Source of the DNA: Tannerella sp.
Lineage (GTDB): Bacteria; Bacteroidota; Bacteroidia; Bacteroidales; Tannerellaceae
NCBI GenBank assembly: GCA_031261145.1
Contig: JAISJX010000006.1
Span: forward strand, 1-7,524
Length of the DNA: 7,524 nucleotides
Direction: 5' to 3'
The notes below the pieces were generated by a model that was not told where the DNA came from, made no database searches, and saw nothing but the letters and a program-made list of their open reading frames with translations. The number at the start of each line of letters is the position of its first letter. The stretch's first letter is position 1. Shown here one piece after another: positions 5,645 through 7,524 of this stretch. The position numbers and the translations under genes were made by a program.

Positions 5645-6589
5645 ATGAATAAAACGAAAAACAGCGAAACAAAAGATACACAGGCTTTCGGGTCGTGCGC
5701 AAAACCGTTTGTGAAATGGGTTGGAGGAAAGGGACAACTTCTTTCCTCCATCGAAAAATCATTACCGCATAACATCTCCGGCATTCCGGATTTAACCTAT
5801 ATCGAGCCATTTGTGGGCGGCGGCGCCATGCTTTTTTGGATACTGGCGAATTTTACAACGATCAAACGGGCTGTTATCAATGATATTAATCCTGATCTGA
5901 CCAACGCTTACCGGACGGTGAGGGATCATGTGCACGAACTGATAGCCCGGCTCAAGAATATGCAACAGGACTATCAATCGTTGCAAACGGAAGATAATCG
6001 CAGGGAATTTTATCTTTCCGTGCGGAAAAGGTTTAATACGAAATCACTTGAAAACACGGAAAATGCAGCGCTGTTTATTTTCTTGAATCGCACGTGCTTC
6101 AATGGTTTATACCGGGTAAACAGCAAAGGATTGTTTAATGTCCCTTTCGGGAAAAACGTCCACCCTACGATTTGCGACGAAAAGACGTTGCTTGCCGACA
6201 GCGCGTTGCTGCAAAAGGTGGAAATTCTGACGGGCGATTTTGAACAGACGCTGGATTATGCTTCCCGGAATACATTTTTCTACTTTGACCCGCCGTATAA
6301 GCCGTTGAACCGGACTTCAAATTTCACCTCATATACGAAAGAAGAGTTCGATGACAGGGAACAAATCCGGCTGAAACAGTTCTGTGATGCGATTAGCAGC
6401 AAAGGGTATTTGTGGATTCTGAGCAACTCGGACGTGAAATCCGGAGATTCCGACAACAATTTCTTTGATGAGTTATATGCGTCCTATCGGATTGAACGGG
6501 TGTGGGCTTCGCGCTCCGTTAATTCAAATCCCGAAAAACGGGGAAAACTGACCGAGTTATTAATCCATAGTCAATTTATTAAAAGATAA
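5645..6589 (+). CDS. D12-class DNA adenine-N6 methyltransferase (Dam/DpnM type), solitary
   Basis: A 314-residue enzyme that transfers a methyl group from S-adenosylmethionine to N6 of adenine in double-stranded DNA. The motif order is that of the D12 (alpha) class. KPFVKWVGGKGQLL (residues 20-33) and YIEPFVGGGAMLFW (52-65) form the SAM-binding part. A target-recognition region follows with FLNRTCFNGLYRVNSKGLFN (146-165) and VPFGK. The catalytic motif is FFYFDPPY (211-218), and the C-terminal ILSNSD and KRGKLTELLI close the fold. The NRTCFNGLYRVN-VPFGK stretch is shared with Dam and DpnM, which methylate GATC, so GATC is the likely but unproven target. I start at ATG 5645; an upstream TTG at 5630 would place the -7 box inside the gene. 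No restriction endonuclease or mismatch-repair gene is adjacent within the window. The gene is convergent with uvrA. Confidence 0.92.
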   Translation: MNKTKNSETKDTQAFGSCAKPFVKWVGGKGQLLSSIEKSLPHNISGIPDLTYIEPFVGGGAMLFWILANFTTIKRAVINDINPDLTNAYRTVRDHVHELIARLKNMQQDYQSLQTEDNRREFYLSVRKRFNTKSLENTENAALFIFLNRTCFNGLYRVNSKGLFNVPFGKNVHPTICDEKTLLADSALLQKVEILTGDFEQTLDYASRNTFFYFDPPYKPLNRTSNFTSYTKEEFDDREQIRLKQFCDAISSKGYLWILSNSDVKSGDSDNNFFDELYASYRIERVWASRSVNSNPEKRGKLTELLIHSQFIKR

Positions 6590-6610
6590 TTTGGATTTTA
6601 GATTGCGTTG

Positions 6611-6625
6611 AAACATTCGTTGTTT
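6611..6625. terminator. Weak A/T hairpin between the convergent methyltransferase and uvrA genes
   Basis: AAACA (6611-6615), loop TTCGT and TGTTT (6621-6625) can pair, followed by an A/T-rich stretch. The position between convergent stop codons suits a bidirectional terminator, but the stem is short with one G-C pair and there is no clean T run. The rest of 6590-6647 holds nothing I recognise. Confidence 0.2.
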
Positions 6626-6647
6626 ATTATTATATATTCCGACAAAT

Positions 6648-7524
6648 TCACTTCTTTCCTTTCAATTCCTTTGCCAGGTATGGCGCTGTGAAACTTTTCG
6701 TTTTGGTGGCGGCCAACTCTTCGGGAGTGCCGGAGAACAGTATTTTTCCGCCGTGCAGTCCGCCTTCGGGACCCATATCAATGATATAATCGGCACATTT
6801 GATGATGTCTAAGTTGTGCTCGATGACGATGATGGTATTGCCCTTGTCCACCAGCTTGTTCAGAACGCCGAGCAAGACGCGGATGTCTTCAAAATGCAGT
6901 CCGGTGGTCGGTTCGTCGAGCACGTATAAAGTCTGTCCCGTGTCGCGTTTAGCCAGTTCGGCGGCTAATTTCACGCGCTGGTTTTCGCCGCCGGAAAGGG
7001 TGGTGGAGGGCTGTCCCAGTTTGATATAGCCCAGTCCGACATCCTGCAACACCTTTATCTTGTTGAGGATAGAAGGAATGTTTTCAAAAAATTCCACGGC
7101 CATATTGATGGTCATGTCCAATATGTCGGCAATGGATTTTCCGCGGAAACGCACTTCCAAGGTCTCGCGGTTGTAACGTTTGCCGTGACAATCTTCACAA
7201 GGGACGAACACGTCCGGTAAGAAATTCATTTCTATTGTCTTATACCCGTTTCCCTTGCATGTCTCGCAACGACCGCCGATAACGTTGAATGAGAATCGCC
7301 CCGGCTTGTAGCCCCTGATTTTTGCTTCGGGAAGATTCACAAACAAGCTCCGGATGTCGGAAAAGACGCCCGTGTAGGTGGCCGGATTGCTTCGCGGCGA
7401 CCGGCCTATGGGCGATTGATCCACAGCGACAATCTTATCTATATATTCAATACCTTCGATGGATTTGTAGGGTAACGGCGATTCCAGCGAACGATAGAAA
7501 TGTTGGCTTAATATCGGTTGCAAG
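6648..7524 (-). CDS. uvrA: Excinuclease ABC subunit A (UvrA), C-terminal part (cut by window edge)
   Basis: UvrA is the ATP-dependent damage-recognition subunit of UvrABC nucleotide excision repair. About 292 C-terminal residues are present; the full protein has roughly 940. The reading opens with [20 protein letters not shown], just after the second Walker A motif, which lies outside the window. It continues through [19 protein letters not shown] and a complete zinc finger of the form C-x2-C-x19-C-x2-C (CETC ... CEDC). It then shows the ABC signature [12 protein letters not shown], the Walker B box [12 protein letters not shown] and the switch histidine in [11 protein letters not shown]. It ends with LAKELKGKK and a TGA at 6648-6650. 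All expected motifs are intact and there is no sign of decay. The first codon read is TTG within the gene and is not a start. Its promoter is outside the window. Confidence 0.98.
   Translation of the reverse strand, partial: LQPILSQHFYRSLESPLPYKSIEGIEYIDKIVAVDQSPIGRSPRSNPATYTGVFSDIRSLFVNLPEAKIRGYKPGRFSFNVIGGRCETCKGNGYKTIEMNFLPDVFVPCEDCHGKRYNRETLEVRFRGKSIADILDMTINMAVEFFENIPSILNKIKVLQDVGLGYIKLGQPSTTLSGGENQRVKLAAELAKRDTGQTLYVLDEPTTGLHFEDIRVLLGVLNKLVDKGNTIIVIEHNLDIIKCADYIIDMGPEGGLHGGKILFSGTPEELAATKTKSFTAPYLAKELKGKK

Noticed and set aside
5551..5810. Two short minus-strand open frames over the 5' end of the methyltransferase gene
   Set aside because: They overlap the conserved SAM-binding motifs of the methyltransferase and the divergent promoters, and show no family similarity.

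Overview
The window looks like ordinary chromosome from a member of the Bacteroidota, most likely the order Bacteroidales. The evidence is the Bacteroidales-style GluRS N-terminus (HIGG instead of HIGH), start codons that lack Shine-Dalgarno sequences and follow A/T-rich leaders, and -7 boxes of the TAnnTTTG type in front of several genes. The genus cannot be fixed from the sequence alone. No tRNA, rRNA, CRISPR array or insertion sequence was seen.

Layout, left to right. (1) 1-523, minus: the N-terminal 174 codons of glutamyl-tRNA synthetase (gltX), cut by the window edge. (2) 524-661: a divergent promoter region with a run of ten T. (3) 662-2701, plus: a PgpH-type membrane HD phosphodiesterase, predicted to degrade c-di-AMP, ending at a small hairpin-plus-T terminator. 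(4) 2743-2949, minus: a 68-residue Cro/CI-type HTH regulator. Directly upstream of it, at 2960-3064, is the C-terminal tail of a DUF2975-like membrane protein, the usual operon partner of such regulators. The rest of that gene is missing. (5) 3074-3826, plus: an AlkD-family DNA alkylation-repair glycosylase whose presumed promoter lies inside the gene remnant. (6) 3845-5554, minus: a secreted protein with a degenerate trypsin-like domain followed by TPR repeats. (7) 5645-6589, plus: a solitary D12-class adenine methyltransferase of the Dam/DpnM type. (8) 6648-7524, minus: the C-terminal third of UvrA, cut by the right edge.

The genes do not form one operon; most neighbours are divergent or convergent and should be transcribed separately. 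Three of them (AlkD-like, Dam-like, UvrA) act on DNA modification or repair, but nothing in the sequence ties them into one system. The part that departs from routine chromosome is 2.7-3.85 kb: an HTH regulator that has lost most of its membrane partner, a repair gene starting where that partner is broken, a 7-bp palindrome against the repair gene's -7 box, and similar sequences over the stop codons at both outer ends of the segment. I read this as a scar of past rearrangement. I did not find convincing evidence of a new multi-gene system.
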